A stretch of 64,000 bases of DNA from Qaidamihabitans albus (GTDB taxonomy: Bacteria > Actinomycetota > Actinomycetes > Mycobacteriales > Pseudonocardiaceae): positions 62,001 through 126,000 of the forward strand of contig NZ_JAEHOB010000011.1 of the NCBI RefSeq assembly GCF_016464705.1, given 5' to 3'. The notes beneath the pieces are model-generated. The model did no database searches. It was not told where the DNA came from and saw only the letters and a program-made list of their open reading frames with translations. Of this stretch, positions 8,520-17,541 are shown piece after piece. The position numbers and the translations under genes were made by a program. Position 1 is the stretch's first letter. Every line of letters begins with the position of its first letter.

Positions 8520-9971
8520 TCAGCCGTACTGGCGGGTGCACGGCTCCGAGCCGTCGAGGTAGCCCTGCCGCAGCGCCTCCACCCTGGCGAATCCGTTCGC
8601 CACCGGGTGGCCGTTGACGTCGGCCGCGATCAGGCTGCGCGGCCGCAGCAGCTCGGCGATCGCCTCGTCCAGGTCGCCGGGCGAGAGCCGGAGCGTGTTG
8701 CCCTCGCCGTTGACGGCACCCGCCCAGGCGCCGACGAGGCACGCCGTGCGCAGGCCGGCGTTGGCGTTGTCCAGCGAGGCCCCGACGCCATGCTGGATGC
8801 CCTGCGTGTAGCGGGAGGCGACCTCGGCGAACGCCGCGAAGTCGCCGAGCCCGCCGGCCGACTCGTTGCCCTCGAACTCGGCGTCCCGGTCCACGGGCTG
8901 GCCCAGCTGCGCCAGCGCTTCCAGGTCGATGTTCACCGTGTTGGTATCGGGGCAGTACGACGCCGGCGCGGTGTCCGGCCCGTTCGGGCAGGAACCGCCG
9001 TCGTCGACGATCTCCGGCGCCTCCACCCCGGCGCCCGCGAAAGCCTCGTCGAGGCTCTGCTGGACGAGCTGCATCATCTCCTCGTTGATCCTGGCGTCCC
9101 CGCCGCCCGAGTCACCGGCGTCGAAGGCCTCCTCGGTGATCCGCGCATCGACGTCCGCCTGGTCGATCGAGGCGCACTTCGTCGCCCCCTGCTCGAAGCC
9201 GAGCTGGAAGGCGTAGGTCCGGTCGAACGCGGTCCCGTGCGCGCCCTGGTCCTTCGCCGACTGGCCGGCCTCGTCGCGGATGAAGAACAGCGACGCGAGC
9301 ACCTGGTTGAGGCCGTCGGAGGTGGACACGACGAAGTACCTGCTCCGGTCCTCGGCCATCCACCGGAAGTAGGAGCCGGTGAAGCAGTCAGCCTGCTGCT
9401 CCTTGACGATGGTCGTGGTCGCCTCGTCGACGCCGGCCTTGGGGCCGAGCCGGTACTGGATCGCGTGCCCGAACTCGTGGCCGAGCACGGTGACGATCGC
9501 CATCGGACCGAACCGCTCGCGCAGCAGCGGCAGCAGCATCTCGCGGTCCCACGCGACCAGGTCCTCCGGCGGGCAGTAGAACGCGTTCATCGCGGCGTCG
9601 GCGGTGGTCCCGCCGCACACCTCGATCTCCTCGCCGGTCGGGTCGTAGGACAGCAGCGACGACACCGGCTCGAACTCCTGCCGGAAGTCGGCAGGCAGCC
9701 GCTCCGTCCAGTAGTCGCTGACGTCGGCGATCGCGGCGATCGCGATCCGGTCCTCCTCGCTGCCGGTCGCGTCGCGCACGGTCACGTCGGGCTTGGGCGC
9801 CTGTGGCCGCAACCCGCTCTCGAAGTGGGTGACCGGCAGCCCGGCGACGTCCCCGACGGTCCGCGGCTGCCCGGGCGTGGTGCCGCCGCACGCCGCGGCG
9901 AGCACCATCGCGGTCGCGAGGATCGTGATCACCGCCGGGCGCCGGGCGCCTCGTCCCCCAGTCCGATTCAT
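8520..9971 (-). CDS. Neutral zinc metallopeptidase lipoprotein
   Basis: 483-residue exported protein. A signal peptide ends in the lipobox LAAACG (Cys28), predicting a membrane-anchored lipoprotein. The catalytic zinc motif HEFGH (residues 165-169) sits in TVLGHEFGHAIQYRLG, and a downstream segment WADCFTGSY-like (QQADCFTGSYFRWM) matches the YpfJ-type putative neutral zinc metallopeptidase family. Several conserved cysteines suggest disulfides. No substrate is known. The start is ATG 9971; longer frames lack a signal sequence at the right place. The stop lies 3 bp beyond palindromic element A2. Confidence 0.88.
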   Translation of the reverse strand: MNRTGGRGARRPAVITILATAMVLAAACGGTTPGQPRTVGDVAGLPVTHFESGLRPQAPKPDVTVRDATGSEEDRIAIAAIADVSDYWTERLPADFRQEFEPVSSLLSYDPTGEEIEVCGGTTADAAMNAFYCPPEDLVAWDREMLLPLLRERFGPMAIVTVLGHEFGHAIQYRLGPKAGVDEATTTIVKEQQADCFTGSYFRWMAEDRSRYFVVSTSDGLNQVLASLFFIRDEAGQSAKDQGAHGTAFDRTYAFQLGFEQGATKCASIDQADVDARITEEAFDAGDSGGGDARINEEMMQLVQQSLDEAFAGAGVEAPEIVDDGGSCPNGPDTAPASYCPDTNTVNIDLEALAQLGQPVDRDAEFEGNESAGGLGDFAAFAEVASRYTQGIQHGVGASLDNANAGLRTACLVGAWAGAVNGEGNTLRLSPGDLDEAIAELLRPRSLIAADVNGHPVANGFARVEALRQGYLDGSEPCTRQYG

Positions 9972-10074
9972 GAGGGCACACCCTACCCAGGGCCACCGGA
10001 GGGCAGGCGCGGAATCGCCGAACGTGACCCGCGTCCCCGCGATCTTGCCGGACGGGCCGCTATGGTCGCTGAGC

Positions 10075-12627
10075 ATGAGAGCAGTTCGCCGGTTCACCGT
10101 GCGCGCCAGCGTGCCGCCGGAGTTGTCGGGCCTGACCGCGCTGGCCACCAACCTGCGCTGGACATGGCATCCGCCGACCCGCGACCTGTTCGCGTCGATG
10201 GACGACGCGCTCTTTCGCCGCATCCGGGACCCGCTGCGGATGCTGACCGCGGTCCCGGCCGGCCGGCTGGCCGAGCTGGCCGCCGACGAGGACTTCCTCG
10301 CCAGGACCCGCATGGCGACCGAGGACCTGGATCGTTATCTCACCGAGCCGCGCTGGTTCCAGCGCAGGGCCGCCGGCGGTGCCGAGGGGGCGTGTCCGTC
10401 GGCGATCGCCTACTTCTCGATGGAGTTCGGCGTTCACGAGGCGCTGCCGAACTACTCGGGCGGGCTGGGCGTGCTCGCCGGTGACCACCTCAAGGCGGCC
10501 TCCGACCTCGGTGTTCCGGTGATCGGCGTCGGGCCGCTCTACCGCGCGGGCTACTTCCGCCAGTCGCTGTCGCTGGACGGCTGGCAGGTGGAGCACTACC
10601 CGGTGATCGACCCGAGCGGGCTGCCGCTGGAACTGCTCACCGAGCCTTCCGGTGAACCGGTGCTGGTGCGGGTCGCCATGCCGGGCCGCAGGGAGCTGCG
10701 GGCGCAGGTCTGGCAGGCGCGGGTCGGGCGCGTGCCCCTGCTGCTGCTCGACACCGATGTGGACGGCAACGACGACGACCTCCGGGGCGTCACCGACCGC
10801 CTCTACGGCGGTGACGCCGATCACCGGATCCGGCAGGAGATCCTGGCCGGGATCGGCGGCATGCGCGCGGTCCGCCGGTACTGCGAGCTGACCGGACATC
10901 CGCAGCCGGACGTGTTCCACACCAACGAGGGCCATGCCGGGTTCCTCGGCCTGGAGCGGGCACGAGAGATCCTCGCCGCGGGCGGACCGGACTTCGACGG
11001 CGCACTGGCGGCCGTGCGCGCGGGCACGGTGTTCACCACCCACACTCCCGTCTCGGCCGGTATCGACAGGTTCCCGGTCGATCTCGTGCAGCGCTACTTC
11101 GGCGACGGCAGGCTGCTGCCCGACATCGATGTGCGCCGGGTGCTGGCGCTCGGCGCCGAGGACAACGCCGGCATGTTCAACATGGCCCACATGGGGTTGC
11201 GGCTCGCGCAGCGCGCCAACGGCGTTTCCCAGCTGCACGGGCGCGTGTCCCGGCGCATGTTCGCCCGGTTGTGGCCCGGCTTCGACGAGAGCGAGGTGCC
11301 GGTCCGCTCGGTGACCAACGGCGTCCACGGGCCGACCTGGGTCGCCAGGGAGATGAGCGCGCTGCTCGGTGGCAGCGACGAGGAGTGGGGCCACGACGGT
11401 GACGGCTCCGGCATCGACCCGGCGGTGACCGACGAGCAGCTCTGGGATCTGCGCCGCGACCTGCGGGCCAAGCTCGTCGCCGAGGTGCGCCGCCGCGCGC
11501 GGGACGCGTGGTTGCAGCGCGGCGCCTCCGCGCTGGAGCTCGGCTGGACCGAGCGGATCTTCGACCCGGACGTGCTGACGGTCGGATTCGCCCGCCGGGT
11601 GCCCACCTACAAGCGGCTCACGCTGATGTTGCGGGACCCGGAACGGCTGCGCGCGCTGTTGCTGGACGAGCAGCGGCCGATCCAGGTCGTCGTGGCGGGC
11701 AAGTCGCATCCGGCCGACGAGGGCGGAAAGGCGCTCATCCAGCAGATCGTGCGCTTCGTCGACGATCCCGCGGTTCGCAGGCGCATCGTGTTCCTGCCCG
11801 ACTACGACATGTCGATGGCGCGCTACCTCTACCGCGGCTGCGACGTGTGGCTGAACAACCCCACGCGGCCGCTGGAGGCGTGCGGCACCTCCGGGATGAA
11901 GTCCGCGCTCAACGGTGGTCTGAACCTCTCGATCCGGGACGGCTGGTGGGACGAGTTCTACGACGGCAGCAACGGCTGGGCCATCCCGACCGCCGACGGC
12001 GTGCGCGACCCGCTGGTGCGCGACGACCTGGAGGCCGCGGCCCTGTACGACCTGCTCGGGCAGCAGATCGCGCCGCTGTTCTACGACCGCGACGCCACCG
12101 GCGTGCCGAAGGGCTGGATGTCGATGATCTGGCACACACTGCGCACGCTCGGCCCGGCCGTGCAGGCGTCCCGGATGGTGCGGGAGTACGTCGAGTCCTG
12201 CTACCTGCCCGCCGCCGCCACGGTCGCCGAGGCCACCGCGGACTCCTACGCGGGCTCGCGCTCGCTCGCCGACTACCGGACGCGGCTGGACCTGGCGTGG
12301 CGCCGGGTCCGGGTGCTCGACACCGAGCTGACCACGGAGGGCTCGGACTCGTTCGTGGTCGGTGACGACGTGCGGGTCCGCGCAGGCGTCGACCTCGCCG
12401 GGCTCGACGAGTCCGAGGTGGAGGTCCAGGCGGTGATCGGCAGGGTCGGCGACACCGACGACCTGGAGGACGTGGTCACCGTGCCGATGCATCCGGCGGG
12501 GCGCGGTGAGTTCACCGCCGCGCTGCGGCTGCCGCACGCGGGTGCGCTCGGCTACACGGTGCGGGTGCTGCCCCGGCACCGGTTGCTCGCCAGCCCGGCC
12601 GAGCTCGGCAAGGTGGTGTTGGCGTGA
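10075..12627 (+). CDS. glgP: Alpha-glucan (glycogen/maltodextrin) phosphorylase
   Basis: Pyridoxal-phosphate enzyme releasing glucose-1-phosphate from alpha-1,4-glucans. The 850-residue protein belongs to the TIGR02094 alpha-glucan phosphorylase group: an N-terminal DUF3417 segment (LTALATNLRWTWHPPTRDLF), FSMEFGVHEALPNYSGGLGVLAGDHLKAASDLGVP, HTPVSAGIDRFP, and the C-terminal active-site stretch PLEACGTSGMKSALNGG. A TATGGT box is 8 nt before ATG 10075, suggesting a leaderless mRNA. The TGA falls in the first unit of a 30-bp tandem repeat. Glycan enzymes at 51-56 kb may act on the same polymer. Confidence 0.93.
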   Translation: MRAVRRFTVRASVPPELSGLTALATNLRWTWHPPTRDLFASMDDALFRRIRDPLRMLTAVPAGRLAELAADEDFLARTRMATEDLDRYLTEPRWFQRRAAGGAEGACPSAIAYFSMEFGVHEALPNYSGGLGVLAGDHLKAASDLGVPVIGVGPLYRAGYFRQSLSLDGWQVEHYPVIDPSGLPLELLTEPSGEPVLVRVAMPGRRELRAQVWQARVGRVPLLLLDTDVDGNDDDLRGVTDRLYGGDADHRIRQEILAGIGGMRAVRRYCELTGHPQPDVFHTNEGHAGFLGLERAREILAAGGPDFDGALAAVRAGTVFTTHTPVSAGIDRFPVDLVQRYFGDGRLLPDIDVRRVLALGAEDNAGMFNMAHMGLRLAQRANGVSQLHGRVSRRMFARLWPGFDESEVPVRSVTNGVHGPTWVAREMSALLGGSDEEWGHDGDGSGIDPAVTDEQLWDLRRDLRAKLVAEVRRRARDAWLQRGASALELGWTERIFDPDVLTVGFARRVPTYKRLTLMLRDPERLRALLLDEQRPIQVVVAGKSHPADEGGKALIQQIVRFVDDPAVRRRIVFLPDYDMSMARYLYRGCDVWLNNPTRPLEACGTSGMKSALNGGLNLSIRDGWWDEFYDGSNGWAIPTADGVRDPLVRDDLEAAALYDLLGQQIAPLFYDRDATGVPKGWMSMIWHTLRTLGPAVQASRMVREYVESCYLPAAATVAEATADSYAGSRSLADYRTRLDLAWRRVRVLDTELTTEGSDSFVVGDDVRVRAGVDLAGLDESEVEVQAVIGRVGDTDDLEDVVTVPMHPAGRGEFTAALRLPHAGALGYTVRVLPRHRLLASPAELGKVVLA

Positions 12628-12716
12628 GTGAGCTTGCGAGCGAACCATCGGCTCTGAGTGAGCTTGCGAGCGAACCATCGGCTCTTGAGTGAGCTTGCGA
12701 GCGAACCGCCGATCCT
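12626..12716. repeat. 30-bp tandem repeat, three copies
   Basis: Units at 12626-12655, 12656-12685 and 12687-12716. Units 1 and 2 are identical; unit 3 differs at its 3' end. Each begins GAGTGAGCTTGCGAGCGAAC. A decayed fourth unit may follow to about 12740. The start of the next gene (GTGAGTGAGCAGGCGAGCGA at 12771) closely resembles the unit. Confidence 0.92.
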
Positions 12717-12770
12717 GCGGGAGCTTGGGGGCGGGAACCGGGCACCCGTCCGGGTCGGGACAATGGCCCC

Positions 12771-13595
12771 GTGAGTGAGCAGGCGAGCGAGACGGTCGTA
12801 CCGGAGAACCTCGACGATCTGGTGATCAAGCTGTCCGGCGTCGGCGTCCGGCGCGGGAGCACCGAGCTGCTCGCCGACCTGGACTGGACCGTGGAGCTGG
12901 ACGAGCGCTGGGTCGTGCTCGGCCCGAACGGAGCCGGCAAGACGACGCTGCTCAGGCTGGCGGCCGCCGAGCTGCACCCGACCACCGGGACGGTGCACGT
13001 GCTCGGCGAGCGGCTCGGCCGGGTCGACGTGTTCGAGCTGCGGACGCGCATCGGGTTCACCTCGGCGGCGCTGAACGGGCGCGTGCCCCCGGAGGAGACC
13101 GTGCGCGACGTCGTGGTGAGCGCCGGTTACGCGGTGCTCGGCCGCTGGCGTGAGACCTACGACACACTCGACACCGAGCGCGCGGACGAGCTGCTCGGTG
13201 CGCTCGGCATCGGGCAACTGGCCACCCGCACCTACGGCACGCTGTCCGAGGGAGAGCGCAAGCGCACCCTCATCGCGAGGTCGCTGATGACCGACCCGGA
13301 GCTGCTGCTGCTGGACGAGCCCGCGGCGGGGCTGGACCTCGGCGGCCGCGAGGACCTGGTCGCGCGGCTCTCCACGCTGGCGTTCGACCCGGACGCCCCC
13401 GCGATGGTTCTGGTGACCCATCACGTCGAGGAGATCCCGCCCGGCTTCACCCACGCGCTGCTGCTGGCGGACGGGCGTGCGGTCGCGTCCGGCTTGATCG
13501 ACGATGTCTTGACCAGCGCGAACCTGTCCGAGACGTTCGGGCAGGACCTCGTTTTGCAGCGTTCCGGTGACCGGTTCTTCGCCCGGCGCCGGTAA
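12771..13595 (+). CDS. ABC transporter ATP-binding protein (soluble, permease partner not nearby)
   Basis: 274 residues with a single nucleotide-binding domain: Walker A GPNGAGKTTL, the signature SEGERKRTLIARSL (LSEGE instead of LSGGQ), Walker B LLLLDEPAAGLDL and switch His in VTHHVEEIPPG. This ModF/YbbL-like type, with SEGE and the EEIPPG tail, is often encoded without a membrane partner. No permease is adjacent; enoyl-CoA hydratase and methyltransferase genes follow. Its job is unclear: a lone transporter subunit or a regulatory ATPase. The start GTG 12771 lacks a good ribosome site. Confidence 0.82.
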   Translation: MSEQASETVVPENLDDLVIKLSGVGVRRGSTELLADLDWTVELDERWVVLGPNGAGKTTLLRLAAAELHPTTGTVHVLGERLGRVDVFELRTRIGFTSAALNGRVPPEETVRDVVVSAGYAVLGRWRETYDTLDTERADELLGALGIGQLATRTYGTLSEGERKRTLIARSLMTDPELLLLDEPAAGLDLGGREDLVARLSTLAFDPDAPAMVLVTHHVEEIPPGFTHALLLADGRAVASGLIDDVLTSANLSETFGQDLVLQRSGDRFFARRR

Positions 13596-13614
13596 CGTGT
13601 TCTACCGGCGGGTA

Positions 13615-13633
13615 ACCTGCCGGATATCGACAA
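13615..13633. terminator. Hairpin between ABC ATPase and enoyl-CoA hydratase genes
   Basis: Interrupted palindrome CCGGCGGGTAACCTGCCGG (one G-U mismatch), 20 bp after the ATPase stop and 16 bp before the next start. It could be a terminator or an operator; no U-tract. Confidence 0.35.
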
Positions 13634-13649
13634 CCCAGAGGAGGAAGGC

Positions 13650-14429
13650 GTGGGCGAGTTCGTACGTCTCGACGTCGAGGCCGGTGTCGGCACGATCCGG
13701 CTGGACCGGCCGCCGGTCAACGCGCTGAACAACCAGGTCCAGGCGGAGCTGGGCGAGGCAGCGCGGGAGGCCGCCGACCGTGACGACGTCCGCGCCGTCA
13801 TCCTCTACGGCGGGGAGAAGTCCTTCGCCGGTGGCGCCGACATCAAGGAGATGGCCGCGCGGTCCTATGTCGAGATGCTGCCCTTCGCGACCGCGCTTTC
13901 GGCGTCGCTGACGGCGCTGGCCGAGATCCCGAAGCCCACGGTCGCCGCCATCACCGGGTACGCACTCGGCGGAGGGCTCGAGCTGGCGCTGACGGCCGAC
14001 CGCCGGATCGCGGGCGACAACGTGAAGGTCGGCCAGCCGGAGATCCAGCTCGGCATCATTCCCGGCGCGGGCGGCACGCAGCGGCTCGCCCGCCTGGTCG
14101 GACCGAGCAAAGCCAAGGACCTCGTCTACACCGGCCGGTTCGTCAAGGCCGAGGAGGCGCTCGCGATCGGCCTCGTGGACGAGGTCGTCGCGCCCGACGA
14201 CGTCTACGCCGCGGCGCACAAGTGGGCGGCGCAGTTCGCGAACGGTCCCGCCGTGGCGCTCAGGGCGGCCAAGGCCGCGATCGACGGCGGCCTCGACACG
14301 GACCTGCGCAACGGCCTGAAGCTGGAGACGAACCTCTTCGTCGCACTGTGGGCGACCGAGGACCAGAGCACAGGGATGCAGTCGTTCATCGAGAACGGGC
14401 CGGGCAAGGCCTCCTTCGAGGGACGGTGA
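13650..14429 (+). CDS. Enoyl-CoA hydratase/isomerase family protein
   Basis: Crotonase-fold enzyme, 259 residues, likely hydrating 2-enoyl-CoA in fatty acid or amino acid breakdown. Both catalytic glutamates of true hydratases are present, in GGGLELAL and GQPEIQLG, and the oxyanion-hole segments are FAGGADIKEMA and GYALGGG. The Shine-Dalgarno GAGGAGGA precedes GTG 13650. A methyltransferase gene follows after 4 bp, so they are probably cotranscribed. The exact acyl chain is unknown. Confidence 0.9.
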   Translation: MGEFVRLDVEAGVGTIRLDRPPVNALNNQVQAELGEAAREAADRDDVRAVILYGGEKSFAGGADIKEMAARSYVEMLPFATALSASLTALAEIPKPTVAAITGYALGGGLELALTADRRIAGDNVKVGQPEIQLGIIPGAGGTQRLARLVGPSKAKDLVYTGRFVKAEEALAIGLVDEVVAPDDVYAAAHKWAAQFANGPAVALRAAKAAIDGGLDTDLRNGLKLETNLFVALWATEDQSTGMQSFIENGPGKASFEGR

Positions 14430-14433
14430 AGCG

Positions 14434-15411
14434 GTGACCGACGTGACGGACCCCGCGCCGAACCCGCACGCCAGCGCCGAACAGGTGCAGGCCGCCTACA
14501 CCGACCCGAAGCTGGCCAACGTCCTCTACCACGACTGGGAGGCCGGCACCTACGACGAGAAGTGGTCGATCTCCTACGACGAGCGCTGCATCACCTACGC
14601 CACGGAGGTGTTCAACTCCGCGGCCGGTGAGGACGGGCAGCCGTATCCGACCGCGATGGAGCTGGGCAGTGGCACGGGGTTCTTCCTGCTGAACCTCATG
14701 CAGGGCGGCGTCGTCAAGCGCGGTTCGGTGACCGACCTCTCGCCCGGGATGGTGCAGGTCGCGCTGCGCAACGCCGAGCGGCTCGGCCTCGACGTCGACG
14801 GGCGGGTGGCCGACGCGGAGCGGATCCCGTACCCGGACGACTCGTTCGACCTCGTCATCGGGCACGCCGTGCTGCACCACATTCCGGACGTGCCCGCCGC
14901 GTTCCGTGAGGTGCTGCGGGTACTCAAGCCCGGCGGGCGGTTCGTCTTCGCCGGCGAGCCGACCCGGATCGGCGATTTCTACGCCCGCAAGCTCGGCCAG
15001 CTCACCTGGTGGCTGACCACCAACGTGACGAGGCTGCCCGCGCTGCGGTCGTGGCGACGGTCGCAGGAGGAGCTGGACGAGTCCTCCCGTGCGGCGGCGC
15101 TGGAGGCCGTCGTGGACCTGCACACGTTCGATCCGTCCGACCTGGAGCGCAAGGCACTCACCGCGGGTGCGGTGGATGTCCGCGCGGTGACCGAGGAGTT
15201 CTCCGCGGCGCTGCTCGGCTGGCCGATCCGGACGGTCGAGGCGGCGGTTCCGCAGGAGCGGCTGACCCTGCGCTGGCGGCTGTTCGCCTACTACGCGTGG
15301 CTCCGGCTGTCCGCACTGGACAAGAAGGTGCTGGCCAGGATCCTGCCGCGTGAGCTCTTCTACAACGTGATGATCACCGGGACCAAGCCGGCCGCGCCGG
15401 TGGACCTGTAG
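14434..15411 (+). CDS. Class I SAM-dependent methyltransferase
   Basis: 325 residues with a Rossmann-type methyltransferase core: motif I MELGSGTGFFLLNL, motif II region SVTDLSPGMVQVALRN, and VIGHAVLHHIPDVPAAFREVLRVLKPGG. The C-terminal 130 residues are helical and hydrophobic (LLGWPIRTVEAAVPQERLTL), as in lipid- or quinone-modifying relatives. Start GTG 14434, 4 bp after the enoyl-CoA hydratase stop. The substrate is not deducible; linkage with a crotonase suggests lipid metabolism. Confidence 0.82.
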   Translation: MTDVTDPAPNPHASAEQVQAAYTDPKLANVLYHDWEAGTYDEKWSISYDERCITYATEVFNSAAGEDGQPYPTAMELGSGTGFFLLNLMQGGVVKRGSVTDLSPGMVQVALRNAERLGLDVDGRVADAERIPYPDDSFDLVIGHAVLHHIPDVPAAFREVLRVLKPGGRFVFAGEPTRIGDFYARKLGQLTWWLTTNVTRLPALRSWRRSQEELDESSRAAALEAVVDLHTFDPSDLERKALTAGAVDVRAVTEEFSAALLGWPIRTVEAAVPQERLTLRWRLFAYYAWLRLSALDKKVLARILPRELFYNVMITGTKPAAPVDL

Positions 15412-15416
15412 CAACC

Positions 15417-16592
15417 TTGCCTTACGCGTTCTCGCTCGACGACGTCGCGTTCCTACGCTCGGCCCGCGGCGAGGAGGCGATCGCGCGCTGCGCGCGGCTG
15501 CCGCTGACCGACGCGAGCCGGATCACCGACGTGGCCGCCGCCCGGCGCATGGTCGGTGAGCACTACGCCGCCGTGCTGGAGACCGTGGTGCTGCGCCGCA
15601 AGGCGGACGCGAAGGTGGACGCGCCGTGGCGGTGGCTGTTCACCGAGGACGCGTTGCAGCAGGCGAGTGCGGCGCCGGTGGCCGCCCATCGCGCGCGCAG
15701 GCTCGCGGGCCTGGACGTGCATGACGTGACGTGCTCGATCGGTGCGGACCTGGTGCCGCTCGCGGCTACCGCGCGCCGCTGCGCCGGGTCGGACCTCGAC
15801 CCCGTGCGGCTGGCGATGGCGCGGCACAACTGCGCCGAGGCGGGCGTCGCGCCGCTGCTGGCCCGGGCCGACGCGCTGCGCCCCGTATCCCGGGACTGTG
15901 TCGTGGTGGCCGACCCGGCGCGGCGGACCGCGGCGGGCAGGCGGACGTGGCGGCCGACGGACTTCGTGCCGGCCCTCGACGAGCTGGCGCGGGTGTACGC
16001 GGGCCGGGACCTGGTGGTGAAGGGGGCGCCCGGCTTGGACCCGGCCGCGGTGCCGTGGGCCCGCGAGGTGGAGCTGGTCTCCCTTGACGGCCAGGTCCGG
16101 GAGTCGTGCCTGTGGAGCGCCGGACTCGCCTCGGTGCCGCGCCGCGCCACCGTGCTCCGTTCCGACGGTACACAGTGGACTATCACCGACGCGGAGCCGG
16201 ACGACGTGCCGGTGGCCGAGCCGGGGGAGTGGATCGTCGATCCGGACGGCGCCGTGGTGCGGGCCGGGCTGGTGCGCCACTACGCGGCCCGGCACGGCCT
16301 GTGGCAGCTGGACGAGCGGATCGCCTACCTGACCGGTGACGTGCCACCGCCCGGGGTGCGTGCCTTCCGGGTGCTGGAGTTCGAGGGCTACAGCGAGAAG
16401 ACACTGCGCGCCACGCTGCGCAGGCACGACGTCGGGCGGGTGGAGATCCTGGTGCGCGGCCTCGATGTGGACCCGAACGCGTTGCGGCGCAGGCTCAAGC
16501 CGCGCGGCGCTGCCGAGGCGAGCGTGGTGCTCACCCGGATCGGTCGCTCCCCGATGGCGTTCCTGTGCCGGGCCGAGCGGATCCCTGGCTGA
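15417..16592 (+). CDS. THUMP-like domain methyltransferase
   Basis: 391-residue methyltransferase fold protein with DVTCSIGADLVPLAATARRCAGSDLD (SAM-binding motif I-II) and VVVADPARRTAAGRR in the motif IV position, followed by a C-terminal THUMP-like domain (LEFEGYSEKTLRATLRRHDVGRVEILVRGLDVDPNALRRRL). This domain order is found in actinobacterial proteins assumed to act on RNA. The TTG at 15417 lies 5 bp after the previous stop, implying operon expression. The 3' end overlaps the convergent SRPBCC gene by 62 bp. Target unknown. Confidence 0.8.
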   Translation: MPYAFSLDDVAFLRSARGEEAIARCARLPLTDASRITDVAAARRMVGEHYAAVLETVVLRRKADAKVDAPWRWLFTEDALQQASAAPVAAHRARRLAGLDVHDVTCSIGADLVPLAATARRCAGSDLDPVRLAMARHNCAEAGVAPLLARADALRPVSRDCVVVADPARRTAAGRRTWRPTDFVPALDELARVYAGRDLVVKGAPGLDPAAVPWAREVELVSLDGQVRESCLWSAGLASVPRRATVLRSDGTQWTITDAEPDDVPVAEPGEWIVDPDGAVVRAGLVRHYAARHGLWQLDERIAYLTGDVPPPGVRAFRVLEFEGYSEKTLRATLRRHDVGRVEILVRGLDVDPNALRRRLKPRGAAEASVVLTRIGRSPMAFLCRAERIPG

Positions 16593-17541
16593 GCGGGTCG
16601 AGCCTGCCGGCGTAGTGCTCGCGCAGTTCCTCGACGCGGCCCTCCGGCCAGCAACGGTCGGCGCCGAGCACCGTCGCGAAGAGGACCTCCAGGTGGGTCT
16701 GCCAGGCGGCGAGCGCCGTGGGCAGGAGATCGGCGAGCCTGGTGGGCACGGTCTGCGTGAGCTCCACCCGGGTGCCGAACTCCGGATCGTGGATGATCTC
16801 CCAGCGCACCCTCCCCGCGGGCGCGCCGCCGTGCCGCCATTCGTACTCCAAGAGGCGGGGAGCGTCGGCGGCCGTGACCGGACCGGCAGGCACGTATCCG
16901 TTGGTGAACCGCAGCGGTGGCTCCGCACCGGTCTCGGGCTCGCTGCCCTCGGTGAGCAGGGTCCACAGCTGCTCGACCGGGCGCCACAGGAGGTCGCGGG
17001 CGAAGCGCAACTCGTAGCCGTCCCCGGTGTCGTGCACCTCGCCCTCGGCGAGGCCGAACTCGGCGACGTAATGCTCCATCAGGCCGGTCATCTCCGGTGG
17101 TTCGTGCTCCCGGCCGGCCAGCCGAGCCTCCAGCGCGCCGAGGCAGACGTCCCACCCCGCGGCGTTGCGGCCCGCGCCGAGCCTGCCCGTCCAGTCGCCA
17201 CCCAGGGTGTGGCTGAAGAACAGCCGGCAGCCCTCGCCCTCGGGCACGATCTCGATGCGGATCACGTCCTGGTTCCAGCGGAAGGCGTAGACCTTCGGCG
17301 GGTCGAACTCGATGATCTCGCCGTCGATCGCGGCATCCTCGCCCTCGAACGTGAACCGCATGGCCGCGCCCGGTTCGAGCTTCGTCTCGACCGTGGCGGG
17401 GAACCAGTGCGCCATCTCCGCCGGGTCGGTGACGGCTCGCCAGACCTTGGTCGGCGGGTGCGCCAGCCGCCGCTCGAAGCGCAGCACGGGCTTGCCCGCG
17501 ACGGTGTGCAGTGTCGCCTGCCGCTCGGCGCCGTCAGTCAT
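16531..17541 (-). CDS. SRPBCC (AHSA1-like) protein, two-domain
   Basis: 336-residue protein made of two START/SRPBCC domains. Domain 1 (from about residue 18) shows RFERRLAHPPTKVWRAVTDPAEMAHWFPA and FEFDPPKVYAFRWNQD-like strands; domain 2 contains LEYEWRHGGAPAGRVRWEII and RVELTQTVPTRLADLLPTALAAWQTHL. Such proteins form hydrophobic cavities and are usually paired with ArsR regulators; a ligand is not known. The ATG 17541 overlaps the regulator's stop by 8 bp, so they are cotranslated. The last roughly 20 residues are unusually Gly/Ser-rich and overlap the convergent methyltransferase. Confidence 0.82.
   Translation of the reverse strand: MTDGAERQATLHTVAGKPVLRFERRLAHPPTKVWRAVTDPAEMAHWFPATVETKLEPGAAMRFTFEGEDAAIDGEIIEFDPPKVYAFRWNQDVIRIEIVPEGEGCRLFFSHTLGGDWTGRLGAGRNAAGWDVCLGALEARLAGREHEPPEMTGLMEHYVAEFGLAEGEVHDTGDGYELRFARDLLWRPVEQLWTLLTEGSEPETGAEPPLRFTNGYVPAGPVTAADAPRLLEYEWRHGGAPAGRVRWEIIHDPEFGTRVELTQTVPTRLADLLPTALAAWQTHLEVLFATVLGADRCWPEGRVEELREHYAGRLDPLSQGSARPGTGTPSGSDRSG

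Noticed and set aside
10060-12678. Minus-strand frame of 872 codons opposite glgP
   Set aside because: Shadow of glgP with no recognisable motifs or start signal.
12624-12692. Short frame V-S-E-L-A-S-E-P repeated, starting on the glgP stop
   Set aside because: Only about 22 codons, made purely of the tandem repeat; treated as repeat DNA rather than a gene.
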